A stretch of DNA of 64,000 nucleotides from JABDGM01 sp963738665 (GTDB lineage: Bacteria > Planctomycetota > Planctomycetia > Pirellulales > Lacipirellulaceae): positions 62,001 through 126,000 of the forward strand of contig CAVTXL010000014.1 of NCBI GenBank assembly GCA_963738665.1. Reading direction: 5' to 3'. Positions within the stretch are counted from its first letter, which is position 1. Each line of letters begins with the position of its first letter. The translations under genes and the position numbers were made by a program. Below are positions 36,750 through 45,907 of this stretch, one piece after another. The notes beneath the pieces were generated by a model. That model searched no databases, had not been told where the DNA came from, and worked only from the letters and a program-made list of their open reading frames with translations.

Positions 36750-36830
36750 ATGCAGGTCCTGTTGTGGATCATGATTGGACTCGTTTTCGAGGCCCGAGGG
36801 GGACAACCAGGTTTTAACGAAAACGGCTAG
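36750..36830 (+). pseudogene. Truncated small membrane protein start
   Basis: ATG 36750 follows AGGAGAATTGA and encodes MQVLLWIMIGLVFEARGG before running into the dispersed promoter repeat and stopping at 36830. The hydrophobic start resembles one-domain inner-membrane proteins such as YeaQ/GlsB (WIMIGLxxG), cut off by the repeat. Tentative. Confidence 0.35.
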
Positions 36831-36896
36831 AATTTGCGGTCCATTGTTTCTCGCGTCCCGCTTGACACACTACAGAACGCGTGTACACTACCGGCA
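36798..36896 (+). repeat. Dispersed promoter-bearing repeat, copy 3 (inverted relative to copies 1 and 2)
   Basis: GGGGGACAACCAGGTTTTAA, CGAAAACGGCTAGAATTTGC, GGTCCATTGTTTCTCGCGTC, CCGCTTGACACACTAC, then TACACTACCGGCA: near identity to the minus strand of 28629-28720. TTGACA lies at 36862-36867 and TACACT at 36884-36889. Confidence 0.8.
36862..36889 (+). promoter_or_regulatory. Promoter within repeat copy 3
   Basis: TTGACA, 16 nt, TACACT. It would fire into the gene-free stretch 36897-37671, in which no reading frame is credible. Confidence 0.6.
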
Positions 36897-37671
36897 CAGC
36901 GTCCCTTTTTGTGGGGGCAATTGGGCCACCCACACTTTGGGCGCACAGTTGAGACGGCGTGTTGGCTATTTTAGAGGGCGAACGGGGCCAAACGAAATGG
37001 GAGCCAAGCTGGGGGGCGATGCGTGGCGTGGCGTCAGTGGATAAACCTTATTCGTGTTCGATTAGCGTTGATTCGTGTTCTCGACTCTGTTCGTTTCAGC
37101 TCGTCAGGCCGTTCCAACACCCGCCGCTTTCTCTTGACACTCCGCCGCAGCCAACAAATTGTTGCTCCTGCTCCCTGCTTCCTGCTCCCTGCTCCCTGCT
37201 CCCTGCTCCCTGCTCCCTGCCGCTCTTCTGGCTCTTGACTCTCAGCTCTTGACTCTTGACCATTCCCACCCTGGCCGAAAACGCTACTATACAAACGAAC
37301 AAAAGCCTGCTAAGCTCAGCAGTGCCCGTTGCTCTTTGACAACCGATCTGAATGCATCCGTCGCAAAACCCGCGGCCAGCGCTCGCGACCCGCGCCCACA
37401 GCAACACGCAGCCAGCTATCGATTTTACCCCCCGGAAGAGTGAAGATGGCCAAAACTCGGTGGGGGAGTTTTGGACACCTTCGATAGGATTCGGGAACAC
37501 GCAACATCGTTTCCCCGCGAGCCGCCAGCCGGGCAGCCGGGCTACCGGGCAACTCGTTGCCACAATTCCCAACCTCGTTTCGCCTCACCGGTGCGAGATC
37601 ACTCGGCCGCGAGGCAAGGGCTGCATTCACACTGGCGAAGCTACGGCCACCCTCGCGTTGAACGAGCAGCC
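36897..37671. other. Gene-free region with repeats
   Basis: About 775 nt without a supported gene. It contains CGATTAGCGTTGATTCGTGT near 37058-37077, a heptamer tandem array (37164-37220) and short CTCTTGACT repeats around 37230-37262. Confidence 0.6.
37164..37220. repeat. Tandem TGCTCCC heptamers
   Basis: About eight head-to-tail units of CTCCCTG, with one CTTCCTG variant and a six-base first unit. Spacing is exactly seven bases, which no CRISPR or coding explanation fits. Such arrays vary in length by slippage. Confidence 0.9.
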
Positions 37672-39504
37672 CTACCCACCCGCACCCGGTGTCTGTTCAA
37701 TCGGCTGGCCGACGCAGACGGTGTCGCCGCCTTGTTCGCGGGCCTCTTTCATGGCCGCTTCGGCGCTGAGCATCAGGTCCATCACGCGGAAGGCGACCGT
37801 CGAGTGGACGACGCCGATGCTGGCCGTCAGTTCCCACAGGCCGACGCCGATGCGGACCTTGCACTCGCGAACTTGCGAACCGAGCCGCTCGGCGACCGCG
37901 ATCGCGTTCGCTTCGTCGGTGCCCGGCAAGAGCAGGGCGAAAATTCCATCCTCGAATTCGCACCGCTCGTCCATGTCGCGGGTGGCCGCTTCCAGCAGGC
38001 GGGAGACGACCTGCTGAATAAACCCCAGCGCCGGCGGGCCGAATTGTTCGACCAATTCGTCAATCTGGTCGACCCGGACCAAAGCGACCGAGACGGCCGG
38101 CCCGCCCCGTTTCCATTCCGACATCCGGCGGCTGAGGTTGGCCATGAACAGCGACCGGCCCGACAGGACGACCGGCTTGGAATCGGCGGTCGCGCCCGGC
38201 CGGCCCGCCCCTTGCATGGGGTCGGCTTCTGTCGTTTCACGCCACATCGAGGCCATCGTCTGCGAATCGCCGCCGCCGCCGGCCGAGTTTTGGAAGACGG
38301 CCGAGACCGCAACGCACTCGCGGCCGTCGTGACGGAAACACAAGTTGCCGCCGGCGGCCTTCGCCGCGTCGAGCGCTTCGCCAGCGTGCCCCAGCGCAAC
38401 CACCGAGCCTTCGTCGGCTCGCAACTGCGCAATGCCGATGCTGACTGTGACCCGCAGCGGGCGGTTGCCGTGGCTGAACTGACTGATTTCGATCTCCTTG
38501 CGAATGCGCTCGGCGACCGGCAAGGCGTCGTGGACTGTCGATTGCGTGACGAGCACGGCGAACGAGTCGCCGGCGTAGCGGGCAACGGTGTCTTTGCCCC
38601 GGACGACGTGCTTCACGACGCTGGCCACCTGGCGGAGGATCAGGTCGCCGCCCTGGTGGCTGTATTGCGTGTTGACGCGGCCGAAGTGATCGATGTCGAT
38701 CATGAACACCGTGTGCACGCTGGTCTTGCCCGTGGTGCGGCTGGTCGCTTTTTCAATCGCCGCCTCAAAGGCGCGGCGGTTGGGCAGCGACGTCAACAGG
38801 TCGGTGTGGCTGAGGATCGCCTGCATGTTGACCGTCTTGGCTTCGCTGTCGATCTTCTTTTCGGTCGATTCGACGCGGCGCTCGAGATCGGACGTGGCGT
38901 CGAGAATTTGCGAAATGGCGTTGTTCACGCCGGCGGTGCCTTGGTTGCCGTCGGTCGTGATGTCGGCAGTGATGGTTTGAATCCGTCGCTCGTGGCCTTT
39001 CACGTCGCCGGCCAGATCGGCGGCGAGCATTTCCAACGAGGCCAGCACCTGGCGATAAACGTGCTTCTGGCGATCGAGTGAGGCAAATGTGAAAAACAAG
39101 CCGTCGCTTTGGGACAGGCAGTCCTGGATTTCTTCTTGCTTGCCGTCGAGTACGCGCTGCACGTCGCCCAGTTGGTGTTGAACCAGGCCATTGGCGGCGA
39201 TGATCGACTGGGCGGCGCTGGTGATGATGGCCGGCTCGGTGCCGGAAGATTCGTTCAGCTCAGCGCGGATCGCCTGGATGCAATCGATGTGCTGTTCGAC
39301 GCAGGAGCGGACCGTTTCGGCCGCCGCATGAAGACTGGCAAGCGTTTGCTCCGCGAGCCGCTTGCGGTCAGCGGGCTGTTCGCCCGAACGGGGCCGTCGG
39401 GCGGTCGGCGGGGCCGCACGCCCGCGCAACCACCAGCCCCCCATCCCACCGGCGAGCGCGGCAAGCAGCCCCAGGCAGAATTCCACGATCCAAAGCTGGG
39501 ACAT
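37672..39504 (-). CDS. Membrane-anchored tandem GGDEF-domain protein (degenerate)
   Basis: 610 residues, intact. The preferred start ATG 39504 gives one membrane helix (IVEFCLGLLAALAGGMGGWW), then a coiled region rich in Gln and Ala (~60-220), then a GGDEF fold: LTSLPNRRAFEAAIEKATSR, FMIDIDHFGRVNTQYSHQGG, TVARYAGDSFAVLV. The signature is AGDSF instead of GG(D/E)EF; the metal-binding Asp is kept but the next Glu is Ser, so diguanylate cyclase activity is doubtful. A second, more decayed copy (VRVDQIDELVEQFGPPALGF, CEFEDGIFALLLPGTDEANA) follows at ~430-600. It is probably a c-di-GMP sensor or a scaffold. No signal-transduction partner adjoins. Confidence 0.85.
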   Translation of the reverse strand: MSQLWIVEFCLGLLAALAGGMGGWWLRGRAAPPTARRPRSGEQPADRKRLAEQTLASLHAAAETVRSCVEQHIDCIQAIRAELNESSGTEPAIITSAAQSIIAANGLVQHQLGDVQRVLDGKQEEIQDCLSQSDGLFFTFASLDRQKHVYRQVLASLEMLAADLAGDVKGHERRIQTITADITTDGNQGTAGVNNAISQILDATSDLERRVESTEKKIDSEAKTVNMQAILSHTDLLTSLPNRRAFEAAIEKATSRTTGKTSVHTVFMIDIDHFGRVNTQYSHQGGDLILRQVASVVKHVVRGKDTVARYAGDSFAVLVTQSTVHDALPVAERIRKEIEISQFSHGNRPLRVTVSIGIAQLRADEGSVVALGHAGEALDAAKAAGGNLCFRHDGRECVAVSAVFQNSAGGGGDSQTMASMWRETTEADPMQGAGRPGATADSKPVVLSGRSLFMANLSRRMSEWKRGGPAVSVALVRVDQIDELVEQFGPPALGFIQQVVSRLLEAATRDMDERCEFEDGIFALLLPGTDEANAIAVAERLGSQVRECKVRIGVGLWELTASIGVVHSTVAFRVMDLMLSAEAAMKEAREQGGDTVCVGQPIEQTPGAGG

Positions 39505-39880
39505 ACGGCAGACCGCGGCGGGTACGAGAAAGGGCGAACTCGACGCTAGAGCAAGGATGGCAAACGACTCGCCGCGGCGAGACAGGCAGACGCCCTGAAA
39601 AACATAGGTCATTCTTCGCCTTCGCAACGGGGCGTTACGGACCTGGCGATCGTCCGGCCTGGACGTGACGAAGCGGGTCGTGCGGGCGTTGCGGGCGTCA
39701 CAACCCCTCGCACCTGCTTGACGGGGCGCGATTTTTGTGCACAATGCAAACTGCGCCGACCGCCCCAGCGCTTCTTTGGGGACCCGGGCGGAACCAGCAG
39801 GCGGACGAGCAGCCAGATCGTCATCTTCTGTCCCAAGCCCGTCGCGGCCGTTCTCGAGCTCGAGCTGAAAGGCGAAAACC
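39505..39880. other. Intergenic gap between divergent genes
   Basis: 376 nt separating the divergent GGDEF and GH127 genes. Nothing but weak G/C-rich direct repeats (GCGGGCGTTGCGGGCGTC) is seen, and no clear promoter hexamers. Confidence 0.5.
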
Positions 39881-42769
39881 GTGAGACATCAAGCGTACTA
39901 TTTGAACGTGTTCCTATTGACTGTGCTGATTATCGCGCTCGCCCCGCCGGCTGAGGCCCAGCGCCGTGGCCGTGGACAAGCGCCACCCGATCCGAGCGAC
40001 ACGGGGCTCAACCTGGCCTTGATCGCCACGCCGACGGCTTCGTACGTCTCGGGTGATACGAAGGTCACGAACATCAACGACAATCGCGTCCCACTCGGAC
40101 GCCGTGGCCGCCCGGTGCCCGATCAGGCCTACGGCAATTGGGGCAGCCGCAGAAACACGAACTGGGTCGAGTACGAGTGGCCCCAGGCAATCAGCACGAA
40201 CAAGATCAACGTCGTCTGGTGGGTCGACGGCCGCGACATCCATCTGCCGACGGCCTGCCGCCTCAAGTATTGGGACGGGACGGAATTCGTTGACGTGAAA
40301 AACGTCCACGGCTTCACCGACGATCCCAACGACAAAGGCCTCGGCCTGGAAGACAACAAGTACAACACGACCGTCTTTGACGAAGTGACGACGACGAAGC
40401 TGCGGCTGGAATTCGACCCGGAAGGTTCCTTCTCGACCGGCATTCTCGAATGGAAGGTGTACGACTCAGGCAAGTCACCGAAGTTCCCACCGAAGATCGA
40501 CGCCGGGATTGACCGGGTCGTCGTGCAGGGGGGCAAGACGTATCTCAACGCGAAGCTGCAGAGCTTGGGCACGGGGACGGACAATGCAACGAAGCTGTTG
40601 TGGAGCAAGGAAACTGGTCCCGGAACGGTGAGCTTCGCCGACCCGACGAACCCCGAAACAACGGCGACGTTTTCCGATCTGGGCCACTATGTCCTTAAGT
40701 TGACGGCGACCGAGGGCGACTTGTCTTCCTCGGGCATGGTCAACGTCAAAGTCGACGCGCCGCCGCCGCCCAAGCCGCTGGGGGTGGTTTACACCAAGCG
40801 CTACAAGATTGACAGCCCGCTCTGGAACGCCCGGGCCAAGTCGCTGATCGTCGGCTGGATTCCCCACTGCATCGACGAGATCAATAACACCAGCCTGTCG
40901 CAGGGCGGAATTGATAACTTCATCGAAGCCGGCAAAGCACTCAAGGGCGAGCCGCATGCCTTCCACAAAGGTTATCCATTCTCCAATGCCTGGGTTCACC
41001 AGACGGTCGAGTCTATGTGCATCGCCCTGATGGTCGACCCGCAGGGCGATCAGGAGATCATCGACGCCCAAACCAAGATGCGGGCCACGCTCGACGAGTG
41101 GATTCCGATCATCCTGGCCGCGCAAGAGCCCGACGGCTATTTGCAAACACGGTTCACGCTTGGTAAACGTGGTGAGCAGCTTCCGCTGGAGCATTGGAGC
41201 CCGCGGACCCGCGGCGAGCATGAAGGTTACGTGGCCGGGTACTTCATCGAATCGGCCATCAACCATTACACGCTCACCAACGGTACCGATCTACGGCTCT
41301 ACAACGCCGCCAAGAAGCTGGCGGATTGCTGGGTGGCGAACATTGGTCCCGAGCCGGGCAAGAAAGAGTGGTTCGACGGCCACCAGGAAATGGAACAAGC
41401 CCTCGTCCGCTTCGGCCGGTTCGTGAACGACATGGAAGGCAGCGGCCACGGCGACAATTACATCAAGCTGGCCAAGTTCCTCCTCGACTGCCGCAAGAAC
41501 GGCAGCGAATACGACCAGAGCCACTTGCCCGTGCAACAGCAGTACGAAGCGGTCGGGCACGCGGTCCGCGCGGTGTATACCTATTCCGGCATGGCCGACG
41601 TGGCGACTGAGACGGGCGATCCCGATTACCGCAGCGCCGTCAAATCGCTGTGGGACAACATCGTCAACAAGAAGTATTACGTCACCGGCGGCGTGGGCAG
41701 CGGCGACACGTCGGAAGGTTTTGGTGTCAACTACGCGCTGAAGAACAATGCTTACTGCGAATCGTGCTCAAGCTGCGGTGAAATCTTCTTCCAGTACAAG
41801 ATGAATCTGTCGTATCACGACGCGAAGTACGTCGATCTGTACGAAGAAACGCTCTATAACGCGCTCTTGGGTTCAACCGACATCGAAGGCGAAAACTTCT
41901 GCTACACCAATCCGCTGGTGGGCGGCAATAATCGCACTCCCTGGCACACTTGCCCGTGCTGCGTCGGCAACATTCCCCGCACGCTGCTGATGATTCCGAC
42001 CTGGACCTACGTCACCGACGACCAGGGCGTCTACGTCAACCTGTTCATCGGCAGCACGATCAAGCTCGAGCGCGTGATGGGAATGGACATCGAAATGGTG
42101 CAGAAGACGGATTATCCGTGGAGCGGCAACGTGTCGATCATCGTCAACCCGGCCCAGTCGAAAGAGTTCAGCGTCCGCGTGCGGGCTCCGAACCGCAGCG
42201 TGAGCGAGCTTTATACCAGCACGCCGGAGGTGAACGGCATCACCTCGATTGCCGTCAACGGCGCGCCAGTTCCTTTGAACATCGTCAACGGCTATGCCGT
42301 GATCACGCGCCGGTGGACAGCGGGCGACAAGATCGACGTCGTGCTGCCGATGGTGCCCCAACGAGTGAAGGCCGCAACGGAGGTGGCGGCCGACCGCGGC
42401 CTGGTTGCGCTGCGCTTCGGACCGCTCATGTACAACGTCGAGTCGGCCGATGGCAACAACATGAGCGGCGTCTTGAATGAGAACGTGCCTTTGACGACCG
42501 AGTGGCGGCCCGACCTGCTGCAGGGCGTTGTGGTGATCAAAGGCAAGTTCATGGACGGTTCAGATATGATTGCCGTCCCCAACTACGTCCGCAACAATCG
42601 GCAGGCGAGCAATCGCCGCGGTAGCGGTGCCGGCGCCGCTAATGACGCCGGCGCAGCGGGCGTCGGTGAGAACGCGGGCGCAGGCCAGGCCAACGCGGGT
42701 CAGCGCCGAGGGCGGGGCGGACGCGGCGGCGGCGAGTCAGTGGTATGGATTCGCGACGAAGCCGAGTAA
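39881..42769 (+). CDS. Exported GH127 (DUF1680) glycoside hydrolase, beta-L-arabinofuranosidase-like
   Basis: 962 residues, intact, GTG start 39881. The signal peptide LNVFLLTVLIIALAPPAEA is followed by QRRGRGQAPP. An N-terminal discoidin-like carbohydrate domain (~50-190: WVEYEWPQAISTNKINVVWW) and an Ig/PKD-like segment (~200-290) precede the GH127 (alpha/alpha)6 domain. HEGYVAGYFIESAINHYTLT and GHAVRAVYTYSGMADVATET are conserved blocks. The zinc ligands are in CESCSSCGE (Glu-Ser-Cys) and CPCCVGN (two adjacent Cys), as in beta-L-arabinofuranosidase HypBA1, where the second of the paired Cys is nucleophile. The C-terminus has an Arg/Gly-rich stretch (GQRRGRGGRGGG). It probably degrades plant- or algal-derived arabinan side chains. 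Monocistronic by spacing. Confidence 0.9.
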   Translation: MRHQAYYLNVFLLTVLIIALAPPAEAQRRGRGQAPPDPSDTGLNLALIATPTASYVSGDTKVTNINDNRVPLGRRGRPVPDQAYGNWGSRRNTNWVEYEWPQAISTNKINVVWWVDGRDIHLPTACRLKYWDGTEFVDVKNVHGFTDDPNDKGLGLEDNKYNTTVFDEVTTTKLRLEFDPEGSFSTGILEWKVYDSGKSPKFPPKIDAGIDRVVVQGGKTYLNAKLQSLGTGTDNATKLLWSKETGPGTVSFADPTNPETTATFSDLGHYVLKLTATEGDLSSSGMVNVKVDAPPPPKPLGVVYTKRYKIDSPLWNARAKSLIVGWIPHCIDEINNTSLSQGGIDNFIEAGKALKGEPHAFHKGYPFSNAWVHQTVESMCIALMVDPQGDQEIIDAQTKMRATLDEWIPIILAAQEPDGYLQTRFTLGKRGEQLPLEHWSPRTRGEHEGYVAGYFIESAINHYTLTNGTDLRLYNAAKKLADCWVANIGPEPGKKEWFDGHQEMEQALVRFGRFVNDMEGSGHGDNYIKLAKFLLDCRKNGSEYDQSHLPVQQQYEAVGHAVRAVYTYSGMADVATETGDPDYRSAVKSLWDNIVNKKYYVTGGVGSGDTSEGFGVNYALKNNAYCESCSSCGEIFFQYKMNLSYHDAKYVDLYEETLYNALLGSTDIEGENFCYTNPLVGGNNRTPWHTCPCCVGNIPRTLLMIPTWTYVTDDQGVYVNLFIGSTIKLERVMGMDIEMVQKTDYPWSGNVSIIVNPAQSKEFSVRVRAPNRSVSELYTSTPEVNGITSIAVNGAPVPLNIVNGYAVITRRWTAGDKIDVVLPMVPQRVKAATEVAADRGLVALRFGPLMYNVESADGNNMSGVLNENVPLTTEWRPDLLQGVVVIKGKFMDGSDMIAVPNYVRNNRQASNRRGSGAGAANDAGAAGVGENAGAGQANAGQRRGRGGRGGGESVVWIRDEAE

Positions 42770-43139
42770 GTGACGGTGCAAAATAAAATGCATCGGTGCA
42801 AATCGCCGAATGATATAGCCCGACCATCTTGGTCGGGACACCCAACATCTTGGTCGAGACACCCAGCGACGCCCCAAAAAACCAGTCATTCCAGCACGGA
42901 GTAACGCGGCGCTATGCACAAAGGCAGTGAGGGCCGACGGAGTCTGCCTACGACGTACTAGGCGCGCGGGGCCGGCTGCATGGGCTGGTCAATTCCCGCG
43001 CGATTGGTCTGATGGAGTTTGCCGCGCGGCGTTTGATCAGTCACAATCAGGAGCGGCTGAAGGGAACTGGCTTGAGCGGCGTTGGGCTGCAGGCCGCCGG
43101 AAATTGGCGACTTCCTCACGAGTCGAAAGGACGACCGAC
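42770..43139. other. Intergenic gap with CGACCATCTTGGTCG repeats
   Basis: 370 nt without a gene. Apart from the hairpin repeat at 42819-42837 nothing stands out. Confidence 0.5.
42819..42837. repeat. CCCGACC-ATCTT-GGTCGGG hairpin plus partial second unit
   Basis: A 7-bp stem with ATCTT loop is followed by GACACCCAACATCTTGGTCG, a degenerate second copy. It lies downstream of the GH127 gene; no T-run, so termination is unproven. Confidence 0.7.
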
Positions 43140-45776
43140 ATGCGGACCTGGGGCTTTGCCGCAATTGCCGTGAGCTTCTTGTTGGCCGCAGCCCTCTCGG
43201 CCGCGGAATCGGGTTTCGCCGGTCAGGCCGAGCAAAAGGCGACGACGCAGGAAAGGCCGGCTGCCGAAGCATTGACCGAGACCGTGACAGCGGCGCCCGC
43301 CTCGGCGGCCAGCAGCGATGACGCCAAATTTTACGACAGCGAGGTGCGGCCGATTCTCGAGGCCCGCTGCTACGCCTGCCACGGCGCCGCGCCCGGCGGC
43401 GACAACAAGAGCGGCTTCAGCTTGGTCACGTGCGCGGGGCTCTTGCGCGGCGGCGAGAACGGGCCGGCCCTCGATGCGGAGAATCTCGAAGCCAGCGCGA
43501 TCGTGCGGGCGATCAACTACGACGGTTTAGAAATGCCGCCCAAGGGCAAGCTGGCCCGCTCGCAGATCGACGTCCTCACGCGGTGGGTAAAGATGGGCGC
43601 GCCTTGGTCCGCGGCGCCGCCCACGCCGCGCCGTGGCTCGCCGCCGGTCGACGATGCGGCCCGCAACTTCTGGTCGTTTCGCCGCTTTACGCGGCCCACT
43701 GTGCCCGCGGTGAAAGATAGCGCTTGGGTGCGAACGCCCCTAGATGCGTTTATTCTCGCGAAGCTGGAAGAGAAGGGCCTGTCGCCGGCGCCGCCCGCGG
43801 CGAAGTCCTCGCTCTTGCGGCGACTGTATTATGATTTGATCGGCCTGCCGCCCTCGGTCGCCGACGTCGACGCGTTTCTCGCCGACGATTCGCCAGAGGC
43901 CTATGAACAGGTCGTCGATCGGCTGCTGGCCTCGCCCCGGTACGGCGAGCGCTGGGCCCGGCACTGGCTCGACCTGGTTCGTTACGCGGAAACGGACGGC
44001 TACGAATTCGACCAGGCGAAGCCCGACGTCTGGCGATTTCGCGACTACGTCATTCACTCGCTGAACGACGACAAACCATACGACGTCTTCCTTCGCGAGC
44101 AATTGGCGGGCGATGAGCTGTCGCCGCCGACGGCCGACTCGATCGTGGCCACCGGATTTTACAAGCTCGGCATCCACGACGGCGGGGCGCCCGACAAACT
44201 GCAGGCGGAATTTGACGAGCTGGATGACGTTGTCGCCACGACGAGCCAGGTGTTCCTCGGCCTGACGATGAACTGCGCACGTTGCCACGATCACAAAATC
44301 GATCCGATCCCGACGCGCGACTATTACCGCCTGCTGGCGTTCTTCCGCGGCATCCAAGGGGAACGGAAGCCGCGCTCGCTCGCGAACATGGTCGACACAG
44401 GAAATACCGCCGCGAAAACCAAAGACGCGACAAAAGGCGCAAACAATGCCACTGGGAAGGCAAAACCGCAGCCGATCCCGATTAACGATAAAGAGATCGC
44501 GGCCTACGAAAAGTCGCTCGCCGCGCTGACGGCGCGGCTGCACGCTATCGAAGAACCGCTCGAACCGCTGCTGTCGGAAGGGCAAAAGGGCGATTTCGAA
44601 GTGGAAGAATACCGGCCGCCGATCGTCCGCGCTCACGTGCCGAACGACATCAGCCCAGACACCTGGGAGCACTATGCGACGCTACTGCGAAAGCGCGACG
44701 AATTGGAGAAGAACCGGCCGGCCGGCCTGGCGAGCGCGCTGTGCGTCAGCGAAGACGGACCCACGCCTCCCGCGACGCACGTTTTGCTGCGGGGCAGCCC
44801 GTATGCGGAAGGAGACGAGGTCGAGCCGGGCTTCCCGATCGTCGTAACATTCCAGTCGCCGACGATACCGGCCGCAGCCCCAGAGGCTCAGTCGTCGGGC
44901 CGCCGCACGGTGCTCGCCCAGTGGATGATCGACCGCGACAATCCGCTCACCGCGCGGGTGATTGCCAATCGGCTGTGGCAGTATCACTTCGGCCGCGGGA
45001 TCGTGCGGACGCCGAACGACTTCGGCTTTGGCGGCTCGCCGCCGACGCATCCGGAGTTGCTCGATTGGCTAGCCAGCGAGCTCGTAGACGGCGGTTGGCG
45101 GCTGAAACGAATTCACAAGCTGATCGTCACCTCGAATGCTTACCAGATGTCGTCCGCGACGAGCGCTGCCGGCGAGGCCAAAGACCCGGACAACGACTCC
45201 TTATGGCACTTCGACGTGCGGCGGCTCGAAGCGGAAGAGATTCGCGATTCGATTCTCGCCGTCACCGGCAACTTGAACCTCAAGATGGGCGGGCCGAGCA
45301 TTTATCCGCATATCGTGGATGAGGTGAAGGCCGGGCAGTCGCGGCCCGGTGAGGGCTGGGTTGAATCGACCCCCGAGGAAGCGGCCCGCCGCACGGTGTA
45401 TGTCCATATCAAGCGCTCGCTAGTGATGCCGCTGACACAGGTCTACGACGCAGCCGACACCGACGCCAGTTGTCCGGTGCGGTTCGCCTCGACCCAGCCG
45501 ACGCAGGCGCTGTCGATGATCAACGGCCCGTTTCTCAACGAGCAAGCGGCGATCTTTGCCCGCGACGTCCGGAAGCAGGCAGGCGACGATGTGACCACCC
45601 AGGTGACGCTGGCCCTGCACCGCGCGACGCAGCGTACCCCGACGGCGGCCGAGGTCGACCGCGGCGTGAAGCTGATCGAACGTTTGCAAACGACGCACGG
45701 CCTGTCGCCGGACGCGGCGCTGGCGAGTTTTTGCCTGGTGGCGTTGAATTTGAACGAGTTCATGTACTTGGATTGA
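43140..45776 (+). CDS. PSD1-type cytochrome c protein (DUF1549/DUF1553)
   Basis: 878 residues, intact. Start ATG 43140 leads straight into a signal peptide (WGFAAIAVSFLLAAALSAAE); longer upstream readings are unlikely. Domains: a cytochrome c-like heme domain (ARCYACHGAAPG, CxxCH, with a C-terminal Met in YDGLEMPPKG), DUF1549 (LLRRLYYDLIGLPPSVADVD, FLGLTMNCARCHDHKIDPIP with another CxxCH) and DUF1553 (LAQWMIDRDNPLTARVIANR, NDFGFGGSPPTHPELLDWLA). This architecture is nearly confined to planctomycetes and allies and is thought to serve extracellular or periplasmic electron transfer or polysaccharide breakdown; the exact role is unknown. It forms a pair with the DUF1501 gene at 45908. Confidence 0.95.
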   Translation: MRTWGFAAIAVSFLLAAALSAAESGFAGQAEQKATTQERPAAEALTETVTAAPASAASSDDAKFYDSEVRPILEARCYACHGAAPGGDNKSGFSLVTCAGLLRGGENGPALDAENLEASAIVRAINYDGLEMPPKGKLARSQIDVLTRWVKMGAPWSAAPPTPRRGSPPVDDAARNFWSFRRFTRPTVPAVKDSAWVRTPLDAFILAKLEEKGLSPAPPAAKSSLLRRLYYDLIGLPPSVADVDAFLADDSPEAYEQVVDRLLASPRYGERWARHWLDLVRYAETDGYEFDQAKPDVWRFRDYVIHSLNDDKPYDVFLREQLAGDELSPPTADSIVATGFYKLGIHDGGAPDKLQAEFDELDDVVATTSQVFLGLTMNCARCHDHKIDPIPTRDYYRLLAFFRGIQGERKPRSLANMVDTGNTAAKTKDATKGANNATGKAKPQPIPINDKEIAAYEKSLAALTARLHAIEEPLEPLLSEGQKGDFEVEEYRPPIVRAHVPNDISPDTWEHYATLLRKRDELEKNRPAGLASALCVSEDGPTPPATHVLLRGSPYAEGDEVEPGFPIVVTFQSPTIPAAAPEAQSSGRRTVLAQWMIDRDNPLTARVIANRLWQYHFGRGIVRTPNDFGFGGSPPTHPELLDWLASELVDGGWRLKRIHKLIVTSNAYQMSSATSAAGEAKDPDNDSLWHFDVRRLEAEEIRDSILAVTGNLNLKMGGPSIYPHIVDEVKAGQSRPGEGWVESTPEEAARRTVYVHIKRSLVMPLTQVYDAADTDASCPVRFASTQPTQALSMINGPFLNEQAAIFARDVRKQAGDDVTTQVTLALHRATQRTPTAAEVDRGVKLIERLQTTHGLSPDAALASFCLVALNLNEFMYLD

Positions 45777-45842
45777 AAACACCTCGTTCCCACGCTCTGC
45801 GTCGCGTGAGAAAGTGAAACGATTGAACGGCATTGACGGGCT

Positions 45843-45888
45843 GGCCGCAGAGCGGCCGGCATCGCGTTCCCACGCAGAGCGTGGGAAC
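45843..45888. repeat. Two GCAGAGC-core hairpins
   Basis: GGCCGC-AGA-GCGGCC (45843-45857) and a 10-bp perfect stem GTTCCCACGC, loop AGA, GCGTGGGAAC (45866-45888). Both share GCAGAGC. They fill the gap between the PSD1 and DUF1501 genes, which are therefore not tightly coupled although probably co-regulated. Confidence 0.8.
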
Positions 45889-45907
45889 GAGGGGTTAGGA
45901 AACAATC

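Noticed and set aside
37164..37220. CRISPR-like array
   Set aside because: The units are seven bases with no spacers and no cas genes nearby; it is a simple tandem repeat.
42819..42837. Intrinsic terminator after the GH127 gene
   Set aside because: The hairpin has no following T-run and a second degenerate copy lies beside it, which fits a dispersed repeat better.
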